A model generated the notes under the pieces. That model had not been told where the DNA came from. It ran no database searches and was given only the letters and a program-made list of their open reading frames with translations. A DNA stretch of 64,000 bases from JAMXLO01 sp963819855 (GTDB lineage Bacteria > Pseudomonadota > Alphaproteobacteria > Acetobacterales > Acetobacteraceae): the NCBI GenBank assembly GCA_963819855.1, contig CAWFYC010000037.1, positions 124,001-188,000 on the forward strand. The letters are read 5' to 3'. Below, piece after piece: positions 35,502-44,676 of this stretch. The number at the start of each line of letters is the position of its first letter. The stretch's first letter is position 1. A program made the position numbers and the translations under genes.

Positions 35502-35855
35502 TCAGCTTGTCGGAGGGCCGCAGCGGTGCCAGACCTGCACCGGCCCGTCGGACGAATAGGATGGCGTGGCCCCGATGCGCAAACGCACCGTATCTTCGTT
35601 GATCAGCGTCATGGAGACGGTCTGTCCCGCGTCCGGGTCTGATGGTGGCACAACGTAGCTGAAGAAATGGCGCGAGTAATCGCCCTGGAGATGGCTGCCC
35701 GCCGGCGTGATGATGGCAGGGCCCTGGATCGAGATCCGCTTGCCGTCCGGGTAGCACCAATGGCCATCGATCACGTCCGCCCGCGCAAACCCGGCGCTCG
35801 CAACGATCAGGGCACAGCTTAGCGCTGCCGGTTTGCTCCAAGCCATCGACGCCAT
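35502..35855 (-). CDS. small secreted hypothetical protein
   Basis: The 117-residue product has a clear signal peptide (about 1-26, cleavage near GFARA-DV). The short beta-rich domain contains two Cys (WCYPDG and WHRCGPP) that could form a disulphide. No family is recognised. It lies 24 bases upstream of the carboxyltransferase on the same strand and may be co-transcribed. Its start is only eight bases from the divergent PEP carboxylase frame. Confidence 0.65.
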   Translation of the reverse strand: MASMAWSKPAALSCALIVASAGFARADVIDGHWCYPDGKRISIQGPAIITPAGSHLQGDYSRHFFSYVVPPSDPDAGQTVSMTLINEDTVRLRIGATPSYSSDGPVQVWHRCGPPTS

Positions 35856-35863
35856 CCTTTCCG

Positions 35864-38743
35864 GTGGACGCTATGGCACGACGTTCTGGGTCTGCAATGC
35901 ATTCGCGTCTTGCTGCATTGCACAATCCGCCGCAGAATGAAGTTGTGCCGGATGCGCCATTCGATCGGACCGGGCCGCTCGCCCAGGAACTCCTGGAGCT
36001 GACTGCGCGCACCACCGCCCGAGCCGAGGAAGACCCGTTCGGCAATCCCGTCCTGCTGGTGGCGCTGGCGATCAGCCGGCGCATCGACGCCGGCGCGCTG
36101 GACGACGCAGCGATCGGCAAGCTGATTGAATACCTGCGCGATGCCGCCTTTGCCGATCGTGCACGCCGCATCGCGGCCTATGTCGGCGGCACTGATGTCG
36201 CGGCGCACACGGCGGTGCTGAAGGAACTGGCGGAACGTCTGCTGCGGCCGGATCCGAATGACAGCCCGGTGCGCTGGGCAGAGTATCGCGCGCTGGTGGA
36301 ACGCTCGCGGTTCGCGGTGGTGTTCACCGCGCACCCGACATTCGCGCTCCCACAAGCTGTGGCGCGCGCACTTGCGGAGACCGCCAGCGGCAGGGTCACC
36401 GCGGTGGTGGGATCGCATCGCCCTCCGCCGATCACGTTGGCCGACGAGTTTGCCCAGGCGGCGGCGGCCATCGCCAACGGCCGCGATGCCATCGACCAGT
36501 TCAATGCCGCACTGCTGTCGGTCGCGCACGGCGCCTGGCCGGATCGCTGGACCGAACTGGATCCGCGACCGGTGATCCTGTCGAGCTGGGTCGGCTACGA
36601 CACCGACGGCCGCACCGACATCGGCTGGTGGGACACGCTGCGGCTACGGCTGGAGATGAAGCGCCGGCAGCTCGCGCGGCTGCACGCGCAGGTCACCAGG
36701 CTGCCTTCGACCGAGCCACTCGCCGCACGTACCGCCGAGGCGCTGGATGCGGTCGGCGAACAGCTCGATCTGTGTCCGGACTCGCCCGAACCCTCGCGCG
36801 TCGCCGCGTTCGCGCAGACGTTGGTGGGGCGGCGCGAGGCGGCGCTGACCTCGCCGCTGCCGCTGCTGCCGCTGTTCGAGCAGGCGCTTGCCGCGGCAGC
36901 CGACGACGATGCGCGACAGGCACTGTGCGTCGCGCGGGCCGGACTGGTGTCGCATGGACTGGCGCTCGCACACACGCATGTGCGACTCAATGCCGCGCAG
37001 ATCCACAATGCGGTGCGCCAGCGTCTCGGCATCGCCGATGCACCGGAGGACCCTGCCCATCGCCGCGTGCTGTTCGGTGCGATGAATGCCGCACTCGATG
37101 CGGTGCAGCCGATCAGCGTCGATTTCGGCGCGCTGCTGGCCGAGCAGGCGTCGGCGATCCGGCTGATGATGACCATCGCGCAGATCATCAAGCACGTGGA
37201 CGGCTCGATGCCGGTGCGTTTCCTGATCGCCGAGACCGAGACCGGCTACACGCTGCTCGCAGCACTTTGGCTGGCGCGGCTGTTCGGCATCGAGCGGCAC
37301 ATCGAGATCAGCCCGCTGTTCGAAACCGCCAGCGCACTGGAGCACGGCGCGACGGTGCTGGAGGAGGCGCTGCGCAGCCCGCACTACCGCGCCTACCTCC
37401 AAACCACCGGGCGGCTTGCGCTGCAATTCGGCTATTCGGACTCCGGCCGCTATGTCGGCCAACTCGCCGCCAGCTACCTGATCGAGCGGCTGCGCCTGAA
37501 GATCGGCCAGACGCTGGCGGCGCACGGCATTTCCGGCGTCGAGGTAGTGCTGTTCGACACCCATGGCGAGAGTGTCGGTCGCGGCGCCCACCCCGGATCG
37601 CTGGCCGACCGGCTGAAATATCTGTCGCCGACCGCGTCGCGGCAGGCACTGAACCGTGCCGACCTCGCGGTGCGCGAGGAGTCGGCGTTCCAGGGTGGTG
37701 ACGGTTATCTGCTGTTCGGCACGCCGGAACTTGCCCTGGCGACGATCACCGGCATCGCGCAGCAGACCTACCACCCGGCGGCCGGTCCGATCGAGGATCC
37801 GGTCTATGCCAATCCAGACTTCGCCGCCGACTTCTTTGCCACCGTGCGTGCCGGCATGGAGGCGTTGGTCGACGACCAGGGCTACGCCGTGCTGCTCGGG
37901 GCGTTCGGACCCTCGCTGGTCGATGTGACCGGTTCGCGGCCGGCGGCAAGGCAGGCGGATGGCATGGCGGGGACCGCGCGCATCCGCCATCCGCGAGAGC
38001 TGCGCGCTATCCCGAACAACGCCATCCTGCAACAGCTCGGCTGGTGCGCGAACACGCTGCAGGGCATCGGCGCCGCCGCGGCGCGACATCCCGAGCTGTT
38101 CGTCGATCTGCGGCAGAACAGCCGGCGGTTCCATCGAGCGATGGACCTGGTGACGCATGCGCTGGCGCATTCCAACATCGACGTGCTGCGCGCGGTGATC
38201 GCGACACTCGATCCTGGCACCTGGCTCGATCGTGCCGAACATTCGCCGAAGCGCACCGGGCGCGAGGCACTGATCGGTGTGGCGCGCGCGCTGGAGCGAT
38301 TGGGTATCTGGGCGGCGGCGCAATCGATGTTCCGCCACGTGCACTCCGATCACCTGGCGTTGCGCGAGATCTGGCCCGACGCACCGCGCATGGCCACACG
38401 CGAGGTCCTGCTGCACGCGCTGCGGCTGGCGCTGATCCATCGCATCTGGCTGCTGTCCACCGAGATCGCCGATTTCTCACCGCGGCATGGCGTGACGCGG
38501 CAGGTGCTTGAAGGAGTTGTGCTGCGGTTGGAGATCGAGCCCGCACTGGAGGTGCTGGCGCAGATCTTTCCCGCGGCGCCCGATCAATCCGAGGATTACG
38601 ACTACGCCGAGCCGGTGGCGCCGCGCGGCATGACCGCCTACGCGCGCGAGCATGAGGAGATCTTCGCGCCGATGCGCTCACTGCACGGGCTGGTACGCGA
38701 GATCGCCACCATCATCACCCACGAGGTCGGCGCGTTCGGGTAA
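35864..38743 (+). CDS. divergent phosphoenolpyruvate carboxylase-like protein
   Basis: At 959 residues this is longer than the usual ~880-930. PEP carboxylase landmarks occur in order: VFTAHPTFAL (catalytic His region), LSSWVGYDTDGRTD, PVRFLIAETE, PLFETASALEHG, FGYSDSGRYVGQLAASY and GESVGRGAHPG, then QQLGWCANTLQGIG. Several key sites differ from canonical enzymes. The Lys of GYSDSxKDGG is lost, FHGRGGSVGRGGGP has become DTHGESVGRGAHPG, and the usual C-terminal Asn-Thr-Gly is absent. It belongs to the family, but activity is uncertain. The GTG at 35864 nearly touches the divergent gene; later ATGs (35873, 35897) are possible starts. Confidence 0.75.
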   Translation: MDAMARRSGSAMHSRLAALHNPPQNEVVPDAPFDRTGPLAQELLELTARTTARAEEDPFGNPVLLVALAISRRIDAGALDDAAIGKLIEYLRDAAFADRARRIAAYVGGTDVAAHTAVLKELAERLLRPDPNDSPVRWAEYRALVERSRFAVVFTAHPTFALPQAVARALAETASGRVTAVVGSHRPPPITLADEFAQAAAAIANGRDAIDQFNAALLSVAHGAWPDRWTELDPRPVILSSWVGYDTDGRTDIGWWDTLRLRLEMKRRQLARLHAQVTRLPSTEPLAARTAEALDAVGEQLDLCPDSPEPSRVAAFAQTLVGRREAALTSPLPLLPLFEQALAAAADDDARQALCVARAGLVSHGLALAHTHVRLNAAQIHNAVRQRLGIADAPEDPAHRRVLFGAMNAALDAVQPISVDFGALLAEQASAIRLMMTIAQIIKHVDGSMPVRFLIAETETGYTLLAALWLARLFGIERHIEISPLFETASALEHGATVLEEALRSPHYRAYLQTTGRLALQFGYSDSGRYVGQLAASYLIERLRLKIGQTLAAHGISGVEVVLFDTHGESVGRGAHPGSLADRLKYLSPTASRQALNRADLAVREESAFQGGDGYLLFGTPELALATITGIAQQTYHPAAGPIEDPVYANPDFAADFFATVRAGMEALVDDQGYAVLLGAFGPSLVDVTGSRPAARQADGMAGTARIRHPRELRAIPNNAILQQLGWCANTLQGIGAAAARHPELFVDLRQNSRRFHRAMDLVTHALAHSNIDVLRAVIATLDPGTWLDRAEHSPKRTGREALIGVARALERLGIWAAAQSMFRHVHSDHLALREIWPDAPRMATREVLLHALRLALIHRIWLLSTEIADFSPRHGVTRQVLEGVVLRLEIEPALEVLAQIFPAAPDQSEDYDYAEPVAPRGMTAYAREHEEIFAPMRSLHGLVREIATIITHEVGAFG

Positions 38744-38756
38744 CCCCGACTCCCCA

Positions 38757-38790
38757 CCCCGTTGCTTCGTCGCTACGCTCCCCGCAATGA
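38757..38790. repeat. single arm of a dispersed intergenic repeat
   Basis: CGTTGCTTCGTCGCTACGCT followed by CCCCGCAATGAC resembles a repeat widespread in intergenic DNA of alphaproteobacteria. Only one arm is present here, just upstream of the GMC oxidoreductase ribosome binding site. Recognition is from memory of such sequences, not from a search. Confidence 0.35.
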
Positions 38791-38809
38791 CACCATAGGG
38801 GAAACGGCA

Positions 38810-40426
38810 ATGCTGGCTGACTATGTCATCGTCGGCGCCGGCTCGGCCGGCTGCGTGCTGGCCAACCGGCTGACCGAAGACGCTGGCACACGCGTCGTGC
38901 TGATCGAGGCCGGTGGTCGCGACTGGAATCCCCTGATCCACATTCCCGCCGGCTACATGAAACTGCTGGATCATCCCACACTCACCTGGGGCTTCAAGGC
39001 CGAGGCCGATCCCGGCACCAATGGCCGCGTCATCAACTACCCGCGCGGCCGTGTGCTAGGCGGGTCGAGCTCGATCAACGGCATGATCTACGTACGCGGC
39101 CAGCCGGAGGACTTCGACCACTGGGGCCAGCTCGGCAATCGCGGCTGGACCTGGGACGACGTGCTGCCGTTCTTCCGCAAGGCGGAGAACTGGGAAGGCA
39201 ACGAAGACGCGGTGCACGCCAAGGGCGGGCCGCTGTTCACCTCGCATGGCCGCGACAAGCCGCTGCTGTGTCAGGCGGCCGTCGAGGCGGCGAAGCAGCT
39301 CGGCCTCGAGTACCGCGAGGACGTCAACAATCTGCCGTCCGGTGCCGGCGACGGCGTCGGCTGGGTGCAACAGACGCGCGGCGGACGCCGTCGCGCGAGC
39401 GCCGCGCGCAGCTATCTGCGGCCGGCGATCAAGCGGCCCAATCTTCAGGTCGTCACCGGCGCACTGGTGCATCGCATACTGCTGGACGGAACACGCGCAG
39501 TGGGGGTCGAATACTCACGCAACGGCAGTGTGGAACGCGTCGATGTGTCGGGAGAGGTGATCCTTGCGGCAGGAGCCATCGGCTCGCCGCACATCCTGCA
39601 GCTTTCCGGCATCGGCGATCCCGAGCACCTGCAACGCGTCGGCATCGAAGTGCACCACGAACTGCGTGGCGTCGGCCGCAACATGCAGGATCATTATCTG
39701 GCACGCATCGCGTGCGAGATTCAGGGAGCGTCAAGCCTGAACCAGCAGTCGCGCGGCCTGGGACTGGCCGGGCAGGTGCTGCGCTATCTCGCCACCGGCA
39801 ATGGAATACTGACCTATGCGGCATCGCTGGTCGCGGCGTCGGTGAAAGTGCTGCCGGAATCGGCGACGCCCGACGTGCAGTGCCTGTTCGCACACGGCAG
39901 TTATGCACCGGGAGTCGCGCGGCAATTGGACACCGTGCCGGGCATGACCTGCGGCATGTGGCAGATGCGTCCATTGAGTCGCGGCTATGTCGAGGCGCGC
40001 TCACCCCGGCCGCAGGAGCAACCGAGCATCAATCCGCGCTACTTCAGCGACGCGACCGACTGCCGCGCCGCCGTGGGTGGGCTGAAATGGATCAGGAAGC
40101 TGTTCGCGGCACCGGCGCTGGCGAAATACGTGGTGGCCGAGACGGTACCCGGGAAGGATGTGCAGAGCGATGACGAGCTATTGCACTATGCGAAGCAGAC
40201 CGGCGGCACCGTGTTCCACGCGACCTGCACCTGCAAGATGGGACGCGATCTGCTGGCCGTGGTGGACGACCGGCTGCGCGTCCACGGACTGGAACGGCTG
40301 CGCGTGATCGATGCATCAGTGATGCCGGCGGTCACGTCCACAAACACCAATGCGCCGACCATCATGATTGCCGAGAAGGGCGCGGCAATGGTTCGGGAGG
40401 ATGCGCGCGTGGCCAAGGCAGCTTGA
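38810..40426 (+). CDS. GMC-family FAD oxidoreductase (choline/alcohol dehydrogenase-like)
   Basis: The 538-residue product starts at ATG 38810 behind AGGGGAA. The ADP-binding motif YVIVGAGSAGCVLANRL is at 5-21, with the GMC signatures GRVLGGSSSINGMIYVRG and AAGAIGSPHILQLSGIG and the C-terminal catalytic region VFHATCTCKMG (His) and VTSTNTNAPTIM (Asn). It should oxidise an alcohol group using FAD. It heads a run with a TfdA-like dioxygenase and an EthD protein. A paralogue (42726) lies 2.3 kb downstream. Substrate unknown. Confidence 0.9.
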   Translation: MLADYVIVGAGSAGCVLANRLTEDAGTRVVLIEAGGRDWNPLIHIPAGYMKLLDHPTLTWGFKAEADPGTNGRVINYPRGRVLGGSSSINGMIYVRGQPEDFDHWGQLGNRGWTWDDVLPFFRKAENWEGNEDAVHAKGGPLFTSHGRDKPLLCQAAVEAAKQLGLEYREDVNNLPSGAGDGVGWVQQTRGGRRRASAARSYLRPAIKRPNLQVVTGALVHRILLDGTRAVGVEYSRNGSVERVDVSGEVILAAGAIGSPHILQLSGIGDPEHLQRVGIEVHHELRGVGRNMQDHYLARIACEIQGASSLNQQSRGLGLAGQVLRYLATGNGILTYAASLVAASVKVLPESATPDVQCLFAHGSYAPGVARQLDTVPGMTCGMWQMRPLSRGYVEARSPRPQEQPSINPRYFSDATDCRAAVGGLKWIRKLFAAPALAKYVVAETVPGKDVQSDDELLHYAKQTGGTVFHATCTCKMGRDLLAVVDDRLRVHGLERLRVIDASVMPAVTSTNTNAPTIMIAEKGAAMVREDARVAKAA

Positions 40427-40458
40427 CGCGGCGATCAGCCAGAATATGAAAGGTGACC

Positions 40459-41349
40459 ATGACACTCTCCATTCGCGCGATCGATCCGGTCTCCCGGCCG
40501 TTCTTTGCCGGCGAGGTCTCCGGCGTGGACATCACGCAACCGCTGACGCATGCCGATGCCGCCGCGATCTCTGCCGGCATGGATCGGTATGGTGTGCTGG
40601 TGTTCTACGACCAACATTTCACCGACGAGACCCAGCTTGCGTTCAGCCGCCATTTCGGCGGGCTGGAGCAGGCCACCGGCGACATCGCGCAAGGCCACGA
40701 GCGCCGGCTGTCGATGGACGTGAACGACATCTCCAATCTCGACAAGGACAACCAGGTGCTGGCACGCGATGACCGGCGGCGCCTGTTCGGGCTGGGCAAC
40801 CGGCTGTGGCACTCGGACAGTTCCTTCAAGGCGGTGCCAGCGAAGTATTCGCTGTTGTCCGCACGGCGCATTCCACCGGCGGGCGGCAACACCGAGTTCG
40901 CCGACATGCGCGCCGCATATGAGGCGTTGGACGAAGCCACCAAGGCGGAGTGCGAGGATCTGATCTGCGAGCACAGCCAGTTGTTCTCGCGCAGCATTCT
41001 CGGGTTCGCCGATTTCACGGACGACGAGCGCCGCAAGTTCGCGCCGGTGAGACAGCGGCTGGTGCGTCGCCATCCAGCGACCGGACGGAAGTCGCTGTTT
41101 CTGGCGTCGCATGCCGGCGCGATCCTCGGCTGGCCGGTCCCGGAGGCGCGCGCCTTCCTGCGCGACCTGACCGAGCATGCGACGCAGCGGCAGTTCGTCT
41201 ACTCGCATGTCTGGCAGCAGTGGGATTTGGTGATGTGGGACAACCGCGTCACCATGCACCGCGCGCGTCCGTTCGATCACGCCGAGGTGCGGGACATGCA
41301 CCGCACCACGGTGGCGTGCGAACTGTCCACGATGGAGCAGGCGGCATGA
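40459..41349 (+). CDS. TauD/TfdA-family Fe(II)/2-oxoglutarate dioxygenase
   Basis: The 296-residue product shows the 2-His-1-carboxylate iron site: His118 and Asp120 in RLWHSDSSFK, and the distal His267 in WDNRVTMHRARPF, with the 2-oxoglutarate-binding Arg shortly after (MHRTTV). The family hydroxylates taurine, 2,4-D and related acids. The ATG at 40459 is chosen over a GTG six bases upstream because of GAAAGG spacing. The stop overlaps the EthD gene (ATGA). Confidence 0.9.
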   Translation: MTLSIRAIDPVSRPFFAGEVSGVDITQPLTHADAAAISAGMDRYGVLVFYDQHFTDETQLAFSRHFGGLEQATGDIAQGHERRLSMDVNDISNLDKDNQVLARDDRRRLFGLGNRLWHSDSSFKAVPAKYSLLSARRIPPAGGNTEFADMRAAYEALDEATKAECEDLICEHSQLFSRSILGFADFTDDERRKFAPVRQRLVRRHPATGRKSLFLASHAGAILGWPVPEARAFLRDLTEHATQRQFVYSHVWQQWDLVMWDNRVTMHRARPFDHAEVRDMHRTTVACELSTMEQAA

Positions 41350-41687
41350 TCAAGGTCGTGGGTTTGCTGACCCGCAAGCCCGAAATCACTCACGAACAGT
41401 TCGTCGAACACTGGCTGGAGATCCACGGGCCGCTGGCGCACGCGGTGCCGGGCGTCCGTCGCTACGTGCAGTCCCACATCGTCGGCACGCGGACGCGCCC
41501 GGACATTCCGGAGACCGACGTCGAGATCGATGGCATCGCGGAGCTATGGTACGACGATCAGCCCGCCCTGGCGCGCGCCGCCGCCTCACCCGAGATGAAG
41601 CGGCTGACCGACGACGGCGCGCTGTTCATTGGCCGGATCAAGTCCTACATCGTCGAAGAGAAGCAGATCATTCCGCCGCAGGGCTGA
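41346..41687 (+). CDS. EthD-domain protein
   Basis: This 113-residue ferredoxin-like dimeric alpha/beta-barrel protein has the EthD hallmarks THEQFVEHWLEIHGPLAHAV and GIAELWYDD. Such small proteins accompany oxidative degradation of ethers, aromatics and alkanes. It is translationally coupled to the dioxygenase. Its last 20 bases overlap the convergent cupin gene. Confidence 0.85.
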   Translation: MIKVVGLLTRKPEITHEQFVEHWLEIHGPLAHAVPGVRRYVQSHIVGTRTRPDIPETDVEIDGIAELWYDDQPALARAAASPEMKRLTDDGALFIGRIKSYIVEEKQIIPPQG

Positions 41688-42192
41688 GCGTATCCACCGC
41701 TTCGTAAGGGAAGCGCTTCACCCGCTCCATGTTCATCCCTTCGATGCGCAGCAGCCGCGTGGAACCCTCGCGCCGCGGCGAGTGCAGCACGCCGGTATCA
41801 TACAGATACGCATCACCCGGCTTCATCGTGTAGTCGCGGACATGCTTGGCCTTGCCGGGCGTGGTCTCGGTCGGGCGCGCCAGGCAGTCCCAGTCGGTCA
41901 TGATCGTCTCGCCGGCGGCCTGGCCGTAGATTGCCCAGGACGGTCCGTGATCATGCGGCTTGCTGCCCTTCGCTCCGACGTAGCCGTGCGCCAGGATGGT
42001 GAAGCCGAGATTCGGATCCTCGTACAGCACCTTCCGCTCCGGGGTGCCTTCCGGAATGTACCTGGCGGCGAACTCGCCATCCTTCAGCACGTCCTGCACC
42101 AGGGCGCAGACCGCCTTGCGTCCCTCGGTGCCCGGCTGGCTGTTCAGCGCGTCACGGCACTTGTCGGCGAATTGTTCCAGCGTGTAGCCCAT
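41668..42192 (-). CDS. cupin-fold protein (cysteine dioxygenase-like)
   Basis: The 174-residue product starts at ATG 42192 with an AGGAGG site. Cupin motif 1 is visible as KPHDHGPSWAIYGQAAGE (two His and the Glu metal ligands), and motif 2 as YLYDTGVLHSPRR. The arrangement resembles small cysteine-dioxygenase-like cupins; substrate unknown. It overlaps the 3' end of the EthD gene on the other strand, and the next minus-strand gene ends 23 bases upstream of its start. Confidence 0.75.
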   Translation of the reverse strand: MGYTLEQFADKCRDALNSQPGTEGRKAVCALVQDVLKDGEFAARYIPEGTPERKVLYEDPNLGFTILAHGYVGAKGSKPHDHGPSWAIYGQAAGETIMTDWDCLARPTETTPGKAKHVRDYTMKPGDAYLYDTGVLHSPRREGSTRLLRIEGMNMERVKRFPYEAVDTLSPAAE

Positions 42193-42215
42193 CGCGGTTA
42201 CCTCCTGTGTGCGAT

Positions 42216-42641
42216 TCATTCCCGTCGATACGGATAACAATGCGCCCGATCGAGCGGGATGTCGAAATGTTCGGCCAGCGCTTCGATTGCATCGGCGTGC
42301 TGCTTGTAGGGATCGCTGTTGCCAGGCCCCACGATGATGCAGCCGAACGAGCGATCGCGGCGTCCGCCCGCCGGTAGCATGGCGGTGACCAGCGGTGCTC
42401 CCTCGTCATCGCGCAAGGTCAGGAACAGCGGCATTTCGCGCTGGATGTGCGCCGACTTGCCGATGTCCTGCTCGATGAACACCGAGGTCAATGGACGGTA
42501 GCTCTCGGTCGCCTTCTCCCATTCGCGGCGGAAGTATTTTTCCACTGCATGGCGCATGAGCTCGGATTCCATTGTGGCCTCGCCCTCGCTCATCAGCCGA
42601 AACCAGGTCCTGGCACCGGGAGCGTCGCAAATGTACTCCAT
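42216..42641 (-). CDS. hypothetical protein
   Basis: The 141-residue product starts at ATG 42641 behind GAGGAA. It has a helical N-terminal half with a charged RHAVEKYFRREWEKATESY segment and a beta-rich C-terminal half. No domain recognised. It is co-directional with the cupin gene and probably in one operon with it, divergent from the second GMC gene (84-base gap). Confidence 0.6.
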   Translation of the reverse strand: MEYICDAPGARTWFRLMSEGEATMESELMRHAVEKYFRREWEKATESYRPLTSVFIEQDIGKSAHIQREMPLFLTLRDDEGAPLVTAMLPAGGRRDRSFGCIIVGPGNSDPYKQHADAIEALAEHFDIPLDRAHCYPYRRE

Positions 42642-42725
42642 GTGTTCCTCCCTCCCGGCTTGGATTGGCTTCCTGCGCCAGTTTAGGCTGGAGTGGCGGC
42701 GCAATCAAACGGTCAGGGGAAGCGC

Positions 42726-44396
42726 ATGGCAACCGGCGTAAGGGCGAACGCGGGCGATTCGTTCGACTATGTCATCGTCGGCAGCGGCGCCGCCGGTTCG
42801 GTGCTGGCGCACCGCCTGACCGAGCAGCCGGGTGCCACGGTCTGCGTGCTGGAAGCGGGGCCGCCGGACCGGCACCCGTACATCCACGTGCCGGCCGGCT
42901 TCATCAAGATGCTGTTCAACCCGGACTTCACCTGGCAGTTCAAGACCGAGCCGTCCGAGGGCAGCGGCGGCCGGCCCATCCCCACCACGCAGGGACGCAC
43001 GCTGGGCGGATCGAGTTCGATCAACGGCATGATCTACAACCGCGGCCAGCGCGCCGACCTCGATAGCTGGGCGCAGCGCGGCAATCGCGGCTGGGGCTAT
43101 GTCGACATGCTACCGTACTACAAGCGCACCGAGCGGCGGATCGGCATCGCCGATGACCGCATCCATGGGCACGAGGGCAACCTGCCGGTCACCGACATCG
43201 ACTGGATCCATCCGATCTGCGAGGCGTTCATCGCCGGCGCGGTCGGCATGGGGATCCCGCGCTGCGTCGACTACAACAGCGGCGATCGCCAGGCGGGCGT
43301 CGGGTATTTCCAGCGTGCGATCCATCGCGGCTGGCGGCACTCGGCCGCGCGGGTGTTCTTGCATCCGGCGAAGGCGACCGGACGGCTGGAGATACGTACC
43401 GACGCGCGCGCCGCGGCGGTGCTGTTCGACGGCAAGCGGGCCACGGGCGTGCGTTACGTGAACGATCGCGATCGCACTGCCCAGAGCGTGGTGCATGCAC
43501 GACGCGAGGTGATCCTGTGCTGCGGCACCGCCAATACGGCGAAGCTGCTGCAGATCTCCGGGGTGGGACCGGCGGCGCTGCTGGAATCGATCGGCGTGCC
43601 GGTGGTGCACGAACTGCCTGGCGTCGGCGAGAACTTCCGCGATCACTACGCGCCGCGGCTGGTCGCACGGGTGCGCAACAGCACCACGATCAACGAGCTG
43701 GCGCGCGGCATGGGACTGGCGGGCCAGATGCTGCGCTGGGCGCTGGGAAAACCCAGCATCCTCGCGTTGAGCCCGTCGCTGGTGCACTGGTTCTGGAAGT
43801 CGGACGACAGCATGGACCAGCCCGACCTGCAGGGCGTGTTCAGCCCGGCGAGCTACAAGCAAGGGTTCGTCGGGATGCTCGATGACTATCCGGGGATGAC
43901 CTGCGGGGTATGGCAGCATCGGCCCGAGAGCACCGGCTACGTGCGGGCACGCTCGGCCGATCCGTTCGACGATCCGGTGATCCAGCCGAACTATCTGGCC
44001 GATCCAATGGACCGTCGCGTCTTGATCGCGGGCATGAAGCTGGCACGCCGCCTGCTGCATACACCGGAGCTGGGGCACTATTTCGATGGCGACATGCTGC
44101 CTGCGCCGGAGGTGCAGAGCGACGATGAGTTCCTGGGCTACGCGCGGCAATACGGGTCTACCGCGTATCACCTGATCGGCACCGCGCGCATGGGGCCGGC
44201 GACCGACCCGACCGCGGTGGTGGACGACCAGCTGTGCGTGCATGGAATGCAGGGTCTACGGGTGGCGGATGCGTCGATTATGCCGACCATGCCATCGGCC
44301 AACACCTACGCGACCACTATGATGATCGCAGAGAAGGCGTCCGACATGATCCGCGGCCTGCGGCCACTCGCGCCGGTGGAGGGGATCGCCGCCTAG
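42726..44396 (+). CDS. GMC-family FAD oxidoreductase, second paralogue
   Basis: The 556-residue product starts at ATG 42726 behind AGGGGA. The FAD motif YVIVGSGAAGSVLAHRL is followed by GRTLGGSSSINGMIYNRG, then ISGVGPAALLESIGVPVVHE and the catalytic region TAYHLIGTARMGP with MPSANTYATTMMIAEKA. It differs in the catalytic neighbourhood from the 38810 copy (Ser-Ala-Asn-Thr in place of Ser-Thr-Asn-Thr), so the substrates may differ. The two GMC genes flank the dioxygenase/EthD/cupin genes. Confidence 0.9.
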   Translation: MATGVRANAGDSFDYVIVGSGAAGSVLAHRLTEQPGATVCVLEAGPPDRHPYIHVPAGFIKMLFNPDFTWQFKTEPSEGSGGRPIPTTQGRTLGGSSSINGMIYNRGQRADLDSWAQRGNRGWGYVDMLPYYKRTERRIGIADDRIHGHEGNLPVTDIDWIHPICEAFIAGAVGMGIPRCVDYNSGDRQAGVGYFQRAIHRGWRHSAARVFLHPAKATGRLEIRTDARAAAVLFDGKRATGVRYVNDRDRTAQSVVHARREVILCCGTANTAKLLQISGVGPAALLESIGVPVVHELPGVGENFRDHYAPRLVARVRNSTTINELARGMGLAGQMLRWALGKPSILALSPSLVHWFWKSDDSMDQPDLQGVFSPASYKQGFVGMLDDYPGMTCGVWQHRPESTGYVRARSADPFDDPVIQPNYLADPMDRRVLIAGMKLARRLLHTPELGHYFDGDMLPAPEVQSDDEFLGYARQYGSTAYHLIGTARMGPATDPTAVVDDQLCVHGMQGLRVADASIMPTMPSANTYATTMMIAEKASDMIRGLRPLAPVEGIAA

Positions 44397-44676
44397 CGGA
44401 TGGATTCCGACGCGCGGTACCGACGAGGCCGTAGTCACTTGCAACCTGTTCCAACCTTTCGCACCGGATTTGCGCAGCGGTTAAGCCCTTGGTTTGGTTC
44501 GGGCGTTGGCGCGCTGCGAAATTCTCGAGTTTTGCGCCTCATGATCTGCCGTGGCTGGAGAGTGGACCTCCGGTTGTTGGCCACACCGCCAAAATGGCGC
44601 GCAGATTGTGTCCAACCTCATATCCGCGTAACGGCGGCTAAAGCTATCCTGCAGAACCTGGGGGGAGATTTGTAGC
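44397..44676. other. 280-base gap without a recognised gene
   Basis: Between the second GMC gene and the DHFR-like gene I see no gene, tRNA or repeat. A GGGGGG-AGA ribosome binding site for the next gene lies at its right end. Confidence 0.45.

Noticed and set aside
36644..38440. 598-residue open frame opposite the PEPC-like gene
   Set aside because: Arg/Gln/Ala-rich translation without motifs, fully antisense to a gene with clear family signatures.
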